Source: Lepidostoma basale (Eukaryota > Arthropoda > Insecta > Trichoptera > Lepidostomatidae). From it: a stretch of DNA of 64,000 nt. Numbering within the stretch: position 1 is the first letter of the stretch; every line of letters starts with the position of its first letter. The stretch lies in NCBI GenBank assembly GCA_022606425.2, contig JAHDVF020000988.1, positions 310,001 to 374,000 of the forward strand. Direction: 5' to 3'. The notes below the pieces were generated by a model. The model made no database searches. It saw nothing but the letters and a program-made list of their open reading frames with translations, and was not told where the DNA came from. The translations under genes were made by a program, and so were the position numbers. This document shows positions 32,169 to 42,935 of the stretch, piece after piece.

Positions 32169-32404
32169 GTAGATTTTTAGAGAAAGTAGATTTTTTAATA
32201 TTGATGTAAATAACCATTTTCTAGAAGTTCTATTGTAAAGTTCTGCGGTCAACTCAGAATGTTTGAAAAATTCAATGTGAAAATCCCTGACATGAAGATT
32301 ATCAACCAAGTAAAAAATTATAAGAAACAGCTCCCGCGATTATTTTGAAAGAAATATAATCAATAACAACTTAAAGTTATCATCGCAAAAATAACCTATC
32401 CAAA
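32169..32404. other. AT-rich spacer between two opposed LINE copies
   Basis: No feature recognised. Confidence 0.3.
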
Positions 32405-32935
32405 AAAGCTAGAATGGCAGTGCACAATAGTGTTCTTCTATCGACCCTTATGTATGGAAGCGAAGCATGGAACTGGCAAAAGAAGGATGAAAGCAGTATA
32501 CATGCAGTAGAAATGAGATCTCTTAGACAAATGTGTAGATACTCTGTGTATGATAGAGTGTCGAATGAAAATATAAGAAGTGAAAGCGGTGCGAATGATG
32601 GTGGTATGAACAAAATAATGAAAGGATCATTAAGATGGTTTGGACATATGGAAAGAATGAATGAAGAAATAATGGTATAACAATTATATGTTAACGATGT
32701 AAATGGAACCAGAAATAGAGGAAGACCGAAGAAAACGTGGCACGATCAAATAAATCAAATATTGAATGTCGGCCATGTGAGAAGTCAGAAATCGACGCGC
32801 GTGCATGACACGATGTATGAATGTTGAGGAAGCGAGAGAAATATGTCAGGAAAGAAAAGTGTAGCAGTCCATTCTCTCTGCCTATCCCTTCGGAGAGACG
32901 GCGTGATGGTTAGTTAGTTAGTTTAGAATCAATAT
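32405..32935 (+). pseudogene. LINE family T, subfamily A, long 3' fragment
   Basis: The frame opens at 32414 with STLMYGSEAWNWQKK, EMRSLRQMC, DRVSNENIRSESGAND and RWFGHMERMNE. A stop (GTATAA) follows near 32678. Then NGTRNRGRPKKTWHDQINQILNVG and, after a 2-3 base loss, the VHDTMYEC..SERNMSG frame. Ends with the hairpin CCCTTCGGAGAG and TGATGGTTAGTTAGTTAG. Confidence 0.88.
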
Positions 32936-33428
32936 TGATATTTTATAGCAGTGTTTATATTTAAACAGTTAATAATGTTGAAATTTCAAAGTGTTTCCGC
33001 CAAAATAATGGATTATCTAATCAAATCCTTTTAGTGCATTTGGTGTCAATGATAAAAATCGTTAAGTTGGATAACGAACTCGAAAGCGTAAACACTTTTC
33101 AGCTTCCATTTTTAAAATGGCTTTATTGTGAATATTCGAAAAGTGTGCGCGAATCCAAACAATATTTCAATCTAAAAATAGTCATTTTACGAAGCCAAAT
33201 ACGTTCAGCAAAATGGGCTGCAGTTTGATTGAAAAAAAAAAACTATTTGTTACAATTCCTATAGCCATATTTCGAATGATATTCACATCGAGTGGGATGA
33301 TGACGAATCCAATCAATGGTACTCCTGAAAATTGAAATCTGAAATCATATTATGAATACGTTGATGTTATTATTTATATTACAATAAGTTATGGCTTATC
33401 GGATTTTTTTATGAATATAATGAGAATA
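32936..33428. other. AT-rich intergenic DNA
   Basis: 32972-33020 (GTTGAAATTTCAAAGTGTTT, GCCAAAATAATGGA) recurs at 43565-43612, so it is part of an unclassified dispersed repeat. Confidence 0.4.
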
Positions 33429-33560
33429 TCTTCTTCTATTTTCTTTGATGGTCCTACAGCCGATATCAAGCCTTAACCTCCACAATCCTTTACCTCCAAC
33501 TCCTCCTGTCCTCTGTTTCGACCCTTCAACTTAACACTCGTAACAATTTTATCTTTTGTA
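33429..33560 (-). mobile_element. LINE family S fragment
   Basis: ATGGTCCTACAGCCGATATC and CCTCCAACTCCTCCTGTCCT match the plus-strand text of the family S copy at 14900-15000. Confidence 0.75.
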
Positions 33561-34009
33561 TTATAAATCAGTTATGAATAACCGGATTCGCATTAGAAGC
33601 CTTTAGATAACATAATTCCATTTTTCAAATCCAATGAGGTTTACTCTTTGTTCTAGCTTGTGTAGACCTGTAAACATAATATCTACAAATCTTTCTCTTG
33701 GCATTGCTATTGAAACAACTTTTGATGTAATAATATGTTCAATGACTCTATAAATTCGGAAATTAAAACAAGGCGATAATTGTTCATTTTGTTCAATGCA
33801 AATGTTTATCGAATTATGGTAAGTGATTCTTATTGTATCTATAAGTATCAGCTGCTACCCTTGGTTATCATACCAGGGTGTTGCTCAGAAAAATCATTGT
33901 CAATACTTCCGAGATACATATCCGAGATATATATAATATATTTTTTGGGTTCTCATTCAAAACGATTCCTAAGGATATTCTGAATAGACCACAATACAAA
34001 TGATGAGGT
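33561..34009. other. AT-rich spacer
   Basis: No feature recognised. Confidence 0.3.
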
Positions 34010-34300
34010 TCTTAACAGAATCGAAGAAACCAGGCACTTGTCAATCACCATATCGGAAAGGCGTGCAGGACGGATAGGTAATATGCTACAGTATGAATAT
34101 TTCCTGCAAAATTTATAAGACGAATCGATTGGCAGAGGGCGTCCTTGGCGAGAGTATCTGGAGTAAATATGTTACGAATACACTGTACCTCTTATACAGA
34201 GCTGAATACAGCGCGGAATGGAGGGAAAAAAACAGGGATGTGCCAACCAATCTGATTGCAACTCGGGAAAGAGAAGATTGATAACGTATTATAAGTTCTT
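34010..34300 (+). mobile_element. LINE C-terminal fragment
   Basis: ERRAGRIGNMLQ, GRGRPWREYLE and an EWREKNRDVPTNLIATREREDW end across three frames. The RGRPR..YLEQ..RD...EW...A.Q pattern is an insect LINE ORF2 end. Confidence 0.6.
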
Positions 34301-34309
34301 ATTCTTATT

Positions 34310-34685
34310 TTCATAGACCTGACGATCTGTAACACAGAAATCATATCTACTTGTATGATGAGTACCAGATGTGCCTCCATCTCTCAGGTGGTCTTCCAGC
34401 TGGACGGTGTCCGGAGAGGATTTCGTAAGCGGTTGTGTATGCGAATCTGTCACTATTCATTTTGGCTAGATGTTTATTTCCTATAGTTTTTCTTATGTCT
34501 GCGTAACGGACACGATCTCGGAGAGTTTTTCCCGTGATGGATCTTAGGATCTCAGATATTTTTAGCAGACGCCTGGTTCGTACATTGTCGGCCCACGTTT
34601 CTACAGCCTACTCCAAGACAGGTCGCACGCATGTCTTATAAATTCTGACCTTGTTGTTGATACGCTATTCTTAATTATTTTAAAT
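34310..34685 (-). mobile_element. LINE family I-like fragment
   Basis: Minus strand INNKVRIYKTCVRPVLE, ADNVRTRRLLKISE.LRSITGKTLRDRVRYADIRK, then HRPAGRPPERWRH. Same block order as 17940-18372. Confidence 0.75.
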
Positions 34686-34904
34686 TATTAATAGTTGAGT
34701 GTAACAGCATAGCTCACACCATCTTTCTTGTCACTTGAGTACTTAAAACGTTGATTGTTGAGTACTCGCTACGCGCGTACTACCGAAATATCGTTAAGTG
34801 TTCTATACGCGCCTAACGCGTATGTGGTTTTTGTGAATGCTCACCCATTTGTAAAATATACAACAAAATAAATTGTAATTATTTATTGGGATAATATTTA
34901 AATA
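34686..34904. other. AT-rich spacer
   Basis: No feature recognised. Confidence 0.3.
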
Positions 34905-35243
34905 TAATGATGGTGTTATGAACAAAATAATAAAAAGATTATTAAGATGGTTTGGACATATATAAATAATTAATGAAGAAAGAATTGTAAAAAAAATATA
35001 AATTAACGATGTAAATGGAACCAGAAATAGAGGAAGACCGAGGGAAACGTGGCACGATCAAATAAATCAAATTTTGAATGTCCGCCATGTGAGAAGTCAA
35101 AGAAATTGACGCGCGTGCATGACACGATGTATGAATGTTGAGGAAACGAGAGAAATATGCCAGGAAAGAGAAGTGGGGCAGTCCATTTTTTCTGCCTACC
35201 CCTTCGGGGAGACGGCGTGATGGTTAGTTAGTTAGTTAGCTTG
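34905..35243 (+). mobile_element. LINE family T, 3' fragment (subfamily A)
   Basis: DGVMNKIIKRLLRWFGHI, a stop, then NGTRNRGRPRETWHDQINQILNV, a frame change, the hairpin CCCCTTCGGGGAG and TGATGG followed by TTAG units at 35223-35240. Confidence 0.88.
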
Positions 35244-35814
35244 TTATATTTAACTTTGACATAATTTGAGCATCTTAACAGAAAACTTGAAAATGTTACG
35301 CAATGAAAGTGCACACGTTGGTTTTTAGAAAATTTATCAATTTTGAATGATTTATCATTGCAACCCTTTTTATAAAACACCAAATTTGAATTAGCGTTTC
35401 CCACATTTGAATATTTATTTTTACATATCACACTGCAGACGAAATTTAAAAATAGCAGCGCTGATATTTTCGGATTGGAGCTTTTTCTCTCTCAACACTG
35501 CGCAAATTTTAATTGACAATTGATACCGGGGCAGCATAAGGTGGAAAGAGGGTAGCGATGGGCGGAAAAAATGTATACGGTTTTACGAATGGCAATAACC
35601 GCCATGTGTTGCCATTGTTTCCTTTTTTGTACCAATGTCTACAGTGTGGGTAAAGTAAAGGAAAGTAACTTATTTTTTTAAATTTTACCTTTTTAATTGT
35701 TAATTATATTTTAAATCAATGTTGAATATAAATATCATGAATTAATTAAAGTTACTGTTAACAAGATATTTTTCACTGTGGATAGATTTTAATTTAGGAC
35801 TAGCATGGATTGGG
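35244..35814. other. AT-rich intergenic DNA
   Basis: No feature recognised. Confidence 0.3.
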
Positions 35815-36060
35815 CACGAATGCCGAGATGAAGTGACCAGAGCAATCAAGACCCTGTACTCGTCTAGACCGACTGGAGTAAGACCTCTAGGAAAGCCTAG
35901 ACAGCGCCTAATGGACAATGTTCTGGCTGATCTGGCTAGGTTGGGCGAATCGGACTGCTGGGAGCAAAAGGCGCAGGATCGAGGAGCTTGGCAAAAAATC
36001 ATCAAGGAGGCTAAAATTCTTCAAGAGTTGAATGGCCATAGGAAGTAAGCAAGAATAGAT
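35815..36060 (+). pseudogene. LINE family S-like, ORF2 C-terminus
   Basis: Frame 35833-36048 (71 codons): TRAIKTLYSSRPTGVRPLGKPRQRLMDNV, LGESDCWEQKAQDRGAWQKIIKEAK and a natural-looking stop after NGHRK. The G.PR.R..D.V....DW...A.DR..W...I.EAK pattern is the LINE C-terminus. No frame break in the part kept. Confidence 0.78.
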
Positions 36061-36111
36061 TTTAAAAATATTTATTCATTTAATAATAATAGATAAAAAC
36101 AAATAATCGAA

Positions 36112-36205
36112 TATGGTGGTGGTTTATGGGATAGAACGTTTGGCTTCTGATACAGGTGATTTGGGTTAAAGCCGGGATACAACCCGATTCTATCTTTCGA
36201 AAATA
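36112..36205 (+). mobile_element. tRNA-like SINE, family 2
   Basis: TATGGGATAGAACGTTTGGC (A box) and GATTTGGGTTAAAGCCGGGA (decayed B box). Matches 17785-17885 over about 85 bp. Confidence 0.6.
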
Positions 36206-37498
36206 TATGTTAATATAAATAAATATATGTTCAAAGTAACTTTTTTAATATGTTTGATTTTAAATAGGATTTTTTTTTGGATTGTTGAGGTTTATGTTTT
36301 GTAAAACTCCATTATAATTATTATAATAATAAACGCGAATGTTTAATGGTTTTACTTGATTTAATTCATATAATTACTTATATATATAGCATTTACACAT
36401 TTGTTTCGCCTTGCGAGGACATTTTCAAACTGAACCTAGTCGCCAAACAATGTGTCCTTATATTGATTTTAAAAACTTTAGGGTGGGGGAAAGAATTTAT
36501 ATAATGCAAATCGATGGGGCCATTACACTAACCAATTTGAGGTTTTTACACGAACTGATTAGTCATTTGAATTTATATAATGCTAGTAGATTTTTTGAAA
36601 AATTTTTTTTAATCATTTTTTGAAAAAAAAAAGGTATGTAAATATCAATGTATTTTTAAAATTAATTGAAAAATATTATTCATATTGTTCGGTAACTGTA
36701 TAATAAATAAAATAGATTAATGTCAATAATTAATTGTTAATTTAAAATTTGGTCCTAAGTGTCAATTTATACAGATCACAAATATTCCTCCCACACTGTG
36801 GAAATACATGTTAAAACTGTTTTGTCTATTATATCGTGTATTATTTGGTGGGTCATGTACAGATGTTACAGTTTATTCGCCTTCATATGTAAATTTAGGG
36901 TAAACGAATTTTTTTCATGTTTGCTGTATTAAAACCATTTTTTGGGATTTTATATAAAATGTCTGTTATTTTAAGGTTCATGTAATAAGAACAATATTTT
37001 GAATTAGACCACGCGTATTAATAATTTGCGTAAATATAAACATGATACTAAGCTTCTCAACCCTCAGCAACCCTCTTTATAAAAACTTAAGCAAGTCTCT
37101 TGAAAAAAGTCATATTCGTACACTCAAAATGTGAAGGAAATTTTGTTTGGGAAAAGCAATTTTCTTTGTGAGGGGAATCAAACTTGCACATTTTTATGGG
37201 AGCAACGCTTTTCACCTATCGAGTTAAGTGAAAAGATTATTTTAAATACCCATTGTGCCGCATGGTAGGGAAGTTGAATAGCTCTCATAAAAAAATATAA
37301 TCCCGTTCCGTCGCGGAGAAATTATTTTTCGTTTAAAGATAAATGTTATTCCCGGAAAGATTTTTCATAATTATTAAGTTAAAATAAATTATCTATTTCC
37401 CTCCTTTCTGATGTTTGCAAATCTTTAAAAAAAATATACTGCAATTTAGAAAAACTCCTTCAGCATTTCTACGAGATTTACTTTCTTCTAAAATTATA
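36206..37498. other. AT-rich intergenic DNA
   Basis: A 70-codon plus-strand open frame at 36411-36623 resembles no family known to me. Nothing else. Confidence 0.3.
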
Positions 37499-37499
37499 T

Positions 37500-37995
37500 T
37501 TTTTACTAAAACTAACTAACTAACCATCACGCCGTCTCCCCGAAGGGGTAAACAGAAAGAATGGACTGCCACACTTTTCTTTCCTGACATATTTCTCTCC
37601 ATTCATACATCGTGTCTCTGACTTCTCACATGGCCGACATTCAACATTTGATTTATTTGATCGTGCCACGTTTTCCTAGGTCTTCCTCTATTTCTGGTTC
37701 CATTTACATCGTTAACATATATTTTTTTTACCATTCTTTCTTCATTCATTCTTTCCATATGTCCAAACCATCTTAATGATCCTTTCATTATTTTGTTCAT
37801 AACACCATCATTCGCACCGCAGTCACTTCTTATATTTTCATTCGACACTCTATCATACGTAGAGCATCCACACATACGTCTAAGAGATCTCATTTTTACT
37901 GCATTTATTTTACTTTCATCCTTCTTTTGCCAGTTCCATGCTTCGATTCCATACATAAGGGTCGGTAGAAGAACACCATTGTGCATGCACCATTG
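37500..37995 (-). pseudogene. LINE family T, subfamily A, best open copy
   Basis: The minus-strand frame 37986-37603 is open for 127 codons: VLLPTLMYGIEAWNWQKK, KMRSLRRMCGCSTYDRVSN, DCGANDGVMNKIMKGSLRWF and GHMERMNEERMVKKIYVNDV. NRGRPRKTWHDQINQMLNVG follows. About 25 bp is then lost before the HVRSQ..MNGE region. Tail ACTAACTAACTAACC at 37510. The polypeptide lies downstream of the reverse transcriptase domain in ORF2 and is probably an RNA/DNA-binding linker to the 3' end. Confidence 0.9.
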
Positions 37996-38609
37996 TCATA
38001 TTTTTTACCCTCCTACATATTATATATAAGGGGCGATAACTGATATTTATAAATTGTTTTAAATTCTGACCTGATCAAATCGTTAGGTTTGAATTTCGAA
38101 CAACTTCATTCTGTTCATAATTTCTAAGCGATCTTACTTCACTCGGCCGTTAGTGTCATAACAAATTTATATATTACTGCAGGATTTTTAAAACCACGTA
38201 TTGCTTTTTGGATGAAATAAATAACCATACGAATTTACAAAATATTATCTTGTAATATTTTAGGTGTATTTTTTTAGTATCTGCCTAACTGAAAACAATA
38301 AAAGAAATACATCTTGATTGGAAGGAGTCATCTAGGGCGTGAAATTGCGTAGATTACTAATAATAAAACGCTTCAAATGTGGTTGTAAATTTATATGACA
38401 TTTATAGAGAATTAAATATTAAGAATGCTTCAGATTTATCATACGATATAATTAATGTTATAAGAGTACAAAATATCAGTAGAAATCCGACGTGTTAATA
38501 TCAGAATCACGTATCCAGTTGCAACATATTGCAGCATTTATCTCACAGCTCCTGCGCTCCTGGTATCTAATGTAAAATACACGGGAATCTCGTATACTTT
38601 CCCTAACAG
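37996..38609. other. AT-rich intergenic DNA
   Basis: No feature recognised. The last 20 bp form a pyrimidine-rich acceptor (TACTTTCCCTAACAG) for the exon candidate at 38610. Confidence 0.35.
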
Positions 38610-38787
38610 CCGAGATGTATCAGGAGCGCAGACAAGTGACAAGGTGGGCAAAGGAGGTGAAGCTCCAACGAGCCCGTAATGAAACAAAGGAGCGCCATCC
38701 ATCCTTGATTGTAAGGGGAGCGCATGACTGCATTTCTCATGTGCACGATGGTGGCTATTACAAAACGATTCTTGAAAAATTTGATAA
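38610..38787 (+). CDS. Isolated exon-like segment, unidentified host gene
   Basis: 178 bp between a good acceptor (TTTCCCTAACAG) and a possible donor (GATAA then GTACTC; alternative GTATAT after 38793). The open frame reads EMYQERRQVTRWAKEVKLQR, then ARNETKERHPSLIVRGAHDC and ISHVHDGGYYKTILEKFD. Third codon positions are richer in G and C than the surrounding DNA (AGG, GTG, AAG, CTC), unlike the LINE relics. No other exon of the gene was found nearby, which could fit long introns filled with repeats. I do not recognise the protein. It could also be a piece of an unfamiliar transposon. Confidence 0.5.
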
Positions 38788-39244
38788 GTACTCGTATATG
38801 AAATATTATATTTTTTTTTATTTCTTTTTCTTATACACAATTGAGATATAATAAACGGAAAACATTGAGGCGACTCATTTGCATACAAAACGGTAAACAA
38901 AAATACAATATCGATATGAAACTAAGAGATAACATACGAGTATCGTAGAAGGAACCAAAATATGTTGACGTCATGACGTGTCAGTGAGGCAGTACTCTTT
39001 CCAGAATTTGTGATTCTTTTTTAATGAAAATTGCCTCACTGACACTTAAAATATTCAAGTCTGAGACGATTAAATTCAACGACATAATTGAAAGATATAA
39101 TATAGATATTAATTCAACAACTCTTTTTTTGGCAATCGTCAGCTGCTTTGCTAACAGTTATTTATTAAAATTTATTAGTAATAGTTCATTATAAATAATG
39201 GAAATGAAAATAACAAAAAAATTCTTAAAAAATGTATATTAAGT
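38788..39244. other. AT-rich spacer
   Basis: GTCAGTGAGGCAGTACT (38979) and GCCTCACTGACACTTAAAAT (39033) are inverted copies of GTCAGTGAGGC and may mark a small foldback. Otherwise nothing. Confidence 0.4.
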
Positions 39245-39345
39245 TCAATTCCAATTTACATTTTACTTCGACCGGTTTCGGCAGCCCACAGACTAGAAGA
39301 TGACAGCGAATTTCCGGAGTGTAAGTGGAATTTAATAAATATATA
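39245..39345 (-). repeat. Repeat with GAAACCGGTC hammerhead-like core
   Basis: Minus strand: CTAGTCTGTGGGCTGCCGAA, ACCGGTCGAAGTAAAATGTA. The GCCGAAACCGGTCGAAG piece is a frequent dispersed motif in arthropods. The CUGANGA box is degenerate. Confidence 0.4.
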
Positions 39346-39349
39346 GGTA

Positions 39350-39435
39350 TACAATATAAATAAAATTAAATTAATAAATAACTTAAAATATATTGTATAC
39401 AGTAATTGGGTTCAAAACGACCTGATGTTTAAAAA
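39350..39435 (+). mobile_element. SINE family 1, 3' end
   Basis: TTGTATACAGTAATTGGGTTCAAAACGACC at 39392-39424, matching the 3' body of the SINE at 28386-28618. Confidence 0.65.
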
Positions 39436-40578
39436 AAAAATTAAAAGACTGAATTTAATACTGATGAAGAGGTAATTTTTTTCTCTGATATATTTTTAAA
39501 AGTTATTCAATGTTTATTATCAATATTTTATGATGGTTTAAAAAAGCAAAATATGCATTTAAAAAAAATAATGTTATGTTTCTGGTATCGAGTGTTTAAA
39601 TCAACATTAAATAAATATGAACATTAATAACATAAGAAGTGTTCAGAAAGTGTGTGTCTATAATCCCAATACTATTAGTTTTTCTCATAAAAATACCTGA
39701 ATTCATTCTTTCGGGATGAGCTGTAATTCTTCCTAAGGTTTTGTCAATAAATATCTCCTTCCACGATGCACGAATAGTTCGGGAAATAGAAAACACTTTG
39801 TTTGATACGCGATGATCAAAGAAAAATGGAACCAAGATTTTCTCAAAAATACAAATGGCTCTCTTGAACACTTTATTTTTATCGATACAATTTTACGAAA
39901 TGATACTCACTCTTAGATTGTATTACACATCTGTGCGCGCTTTGATAACGGTAATTCATCAAATTTGTATGTCTACATCAAAAAGAGTCTATGATAAGGA
40001 TAACATTTTTATTTGTAATTTAAACTTTTTCTCAGTAATATTTCATATTTTTCAAGCACATATCAAAACAAAATAATATTTAGAATATTTGTTTTTAAGC
40101 ATATAATATCAAAGTTAAACGTGATCATTTTCAAAATCATATGCTCACGTTATTGTGTGGAGTATAACTTTTTGTATAACTTTATAGGTACCTATTGTAT
40201 AATATATTGTAATAATTTAAGAAAAATCATAATCGTTAATTGTGCGAAACCAGTTGTATTGTTTTGCTGTTAAAATTTTACAAGTTTTTCGTTTATATAA
40301 AGAATTTTGACAGGTGTAAAAATAATTTTTTCATTTGTTCCAATGACAATTTGAATAATTTATTTAATATTATTTTAAAGTTCTTGCCGGTGTTGGTTTG
40401 GTAAGTGGCTAATTCCTGCTAATTTAAAAAAAACGATGGATACATGGAACAAAGATTAAATAGAATATGTGCATCATCTAAAAAGAACATTTTGAGTTAA
40501 ATTATTTTTATTTTCTTATTTTATTTTATATTATTGTATTTTAGATTGTTTTTTGGATGTTGGACGATCGAAGTGTGC
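39436..40578. other. AT-rich intergenic DNA
   Basis: No feature recognised. Confidence 0.3.
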
Positions 40579-40738
40579 GCGGGAGATACCTATTGGTGGC
40601 GATGAGGTTCGCAACCCATCACACCGCGTCTCCCGCGGGGCGAAAAGCGAAGGATGGAGTGCCGCATCGGTTAAAGTGTGACAGTCCATTCTTTCTGCCG
40701 CATCGGTTAAAGTGTGATGGTTAGTTAGTTAGTTAGTT
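40579..40738 (+). mobile_element. Structured SINE-like element sharing the LINE T tail, copy A
   Basis: The head begins GCGGGAGA and closes with TCTCCCGC (40629-40636), a perfect 8-bp pair. Inside it, GGTG/CACC, GATG/CATC and GGTT/AACC stack around a CGC loop (40594-40625), forming a long rod. After GGAGTGCCGCATCGGTTAAA the sequence becomes LINE family T 3' DNA (GTGTGACAGTCCATTCTTTCTGCC). Here the final hairpin is replaced by a second GCCGCATCGGTTAAAGTGTGA before TGG and five TTAG units. No ORF. GGTTCGCAACCC resembles a Pol III B box. Confidence 0.75.
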
Positions 40739-40894
40739 AAGAAAAATTTGGTTAGAATATGAAATAATAATATTATATAATGATTAATACGAATGAAAAT
40801 GTATATTTTCTGGAAGTTTTGCTATATTTCATAGGATTTAAATGTTTTGATAATCTAATAATAAGCAAGGTAGAAACATGTTGATAATGCATTA

Positions 40895-40990
40895 GCAACA
40901 TCAAATTCTGATAATGTCTAAGCAATGGGAAACATGTCATTGCTTAGACATTTTCATTCGTATTAATTATTTAATATGGAGTGTAACATC
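40895..40990 (+). repeat. 15-bp perfect hairpin in dispersed repeat
   Basis: Arms 40913-40927 and 40938-40952 are fully complementary around the loop GGAAACATGT. Flanking words (GATAATG upstream, TTTTCATTCGTATTA downstream) match 18700-18785, so it is a transposed unit. The loop holds the GAAACATGTC motif. Confidence 0.6.
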
Positions 40991-41479
40991 ATTGTTCAAG
41001 AAACAATAAGTATTTTAATGTACTTTGAGATGTGCTCCACGAGACTATAATTTCGGAATTAATTAACCATAAAATTAAATCTGATGAATTTTAAAGTGTG
41101 AGTCTGATTTAATGTTATCACTAAAATAAGTACTGCCACTTATTTTAATGGGACTATTAGGTTGAAAGTAAACCTTTCGTTACACCACTATAAAAATGTT
41201 ATAATTGCCAATTTCAGCAGAAGCAATCTAACTGTATGAAGGGTAAAAGTAATTTGAACATTGAAAATTATTTCAGATACAACTATTGTAAAACAAAGCA
41301 CTTAAAGTGCTTCGTTCTTCCAATTTGAATTTTATTGACCCATTAATACCCAATGACACGATTTTATTACAGAAACATTTTTAAAATTATGTTTTTATCA
41401 ATTTGTAGATTTTTTCGCGTAAAATGTTTAAAAGTTCTAAAATTGATTGTAATTTGTTTAAAACTTACTTGATCTGTTA
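40991..41479. other. AT-rich intergenic DNA
   Basis: No feature recognised. Confidence 0.3.
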
Positions 41480-41930
41480 TCATCATCAGTATTAACTCGA
41501 CCGCTCTGGGTCAACCATGGCTGAATCCAGAAGTCTCCTCCATTCCTGTCTGTGTACTGTTTTAGTTTTTCTTCTTACTATCTGTATGTATACACTGACA
41601 TAGTCCATCAATTCCTGGTCTTCTATGTCTTTGTGGCGTGGAGTGGAGAGTGTGACGTAAACGTCGAACATTCCTATTAAGTGACCAGCCTATCTCAAGC
41701 GTTCTACCTAGTTGTAACTTATCACATCTTATTCACTTTAGATATAATACAGCTCCATATTGTATCGAAGACTATCATTACGAGTATATCGTACATGACC
41801 ATAGACTGTTTTGAGGATCCTTCTCTCAAATGCTGTAATAGATCCCTCCATGCTCTTTTTCATTTCCCAGATTTCAGAGACGCATGCCAGGATTGGCTTA
41901 ATTGATGTTTTATACATGAGAATTTACAAC
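41480..41930 (-). mobile_element. LINE ORF2 C-terminal fragment
   Basis: The complement reads LMYKTSIKPILACVSEIWEMKK, a MEGSITAFERRILKTVYGH region and LMDYVSVYIQ.., ending in HGGPRAVE-type codons and TGATGATGATAA at 41480. The order (Y..SI.P.L....E.W.., then ILR..YG) is LINE-like. Several frame breaks. Confidence 0.7.
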
Positions 41931-42035
41931 TAGTGTAGACTTTAATTATTATGAAGTTTTTATAACAGGAGTTACCAGTAATATAATATATAAAAATTAA
42001 TCTGATTATATAATTTCTTCTTTGTTTTCTATTAC

Positions 42036-42215
42036 TTTGTGTTGTGGATTCAAATTTGAATAACTTTTTGAAAACACTGCATTTTTACAACACTTTTTTT
42101 AAAATTTACATCAACATGTCTCTGAACAGACAGGTCGTTTGTGAAAATTCCAAAAAGTGTTTTGAAAATACAATGTTTTCAAAAAGTTATTCAAATGATT
42201 TATAGTATATTAAAT
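42036..42215. mobile_element. Palindromic MITE, family Q
   Basis: The left arm CTTTGTGTTGTGGATTCAAA, TTTGAATAACTTTTTGAAAA, CACTG is mirrored by ACAATGTTTTCAAAAAGTTA, TTCAAATGAT on the right. The arms are about 60 bp around an ACAGACAGGTCG centre. Relatives: 22015/23735, 42596, 44018, 46020, 53775. Confidence 0.65.
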
Positions 42216-42351
42216 CATTGATCATTGACATTTACAAATAAAAGCAGTTTAAGATTATCATACTTAGCTTCACACCTCTCGTAATAATCATGGATATATT
42301 GAATACAACATAATATTGTTATTAAATGAGATTTTGGAAACTAAGACATAA

Positions 42352-42506
42352 GCGGGAGACGCCTATTTGTGGCGATGAGGTTCGCAACCAATCACATCGC
42401 GTCTCCAAAAATAGAAGAATGGAGTGCCACATCGGTTAAACTGTGACAGTCCATTCTTTCTGCCTACCCTTTCGGAGAGACGGCGTGATGGTTAGTTAAT
42501 CAGTTA
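42352..42506 (+). mobile_element. Structured SINE-like element sharing the LINE T tail, copy B
   Basis: GCGGGAGACGCCTATTTGTG, GCGATGAGGTTCGCAACC, ATCACATCGCGTCTCC, then GGAGTGCCACATCGGTTAAA and a LINE T tail with hairpin CCCTTTCGGAGAG and TGATGGTTAGTTAA. The outer helix has decayed on its 3' side (TCTCCAAA). The inner helix is kept. Confidence 0.75.
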
Positions 42507-42595
42507 AGACATTATTAATGATTGTATTACATGAATTTTTTTTTGTGATTTTAAATTCTGTGAAATAAATATACGATTGTATTTTTTTCTATATT

Positions 42596-42790
42596 AGCAA
42601 TGTGTTGTGAATTCATATTTGAATATGTTTTTAAATACATCGTATTTTCACATGAAACTTTATCACACTTTTCGCAAACATTTTTCGAGCTACAGATGCC
42701 CGAATTCTAAGTGTAGAAATTTTAACTAATGTTTGCGAAAAGTACAATAAACTGTTGTGTTAAACAACTTTAAAAAAAATATGTATTATT
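42596..42790. mobile_element. Palindromic MITE, family Q
   Basis: AATGTGTTGTGAATTCATAT and TTTTAAATACATCGTATTTT on the left. ACACTTTTCGCAAACAT and ATGTTTGCGAAAAGTAC form the central inverted pair (42670 and 42728). Confidence 0.6.
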
Positions 42791-42844
42791 TGTTTTTTGA
42801 ACCTTTTTTTTTCATATATATTTTTAAGAATGTAATACTTTTAT

Positions 42845-42935
42845 GTATCAGATTGGAGGGTCAAAGTGGAAGGCAGGAGGAATTGAAGGTGAGAAATAGC
42901 CATCAAAGAAAAATAAGAAGAATATTTGTATAAAC
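42845..42935 (+). mobile_element. LINE family S tail fragment
   Basis: CAGATTGGAGGGTCAAAGTG, GAAGGCAGGAGGAATTGAAG, GAAATAGCCATCAAAGAAAA. Complement of the text at 14895-15000. Confidence 0.6.
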
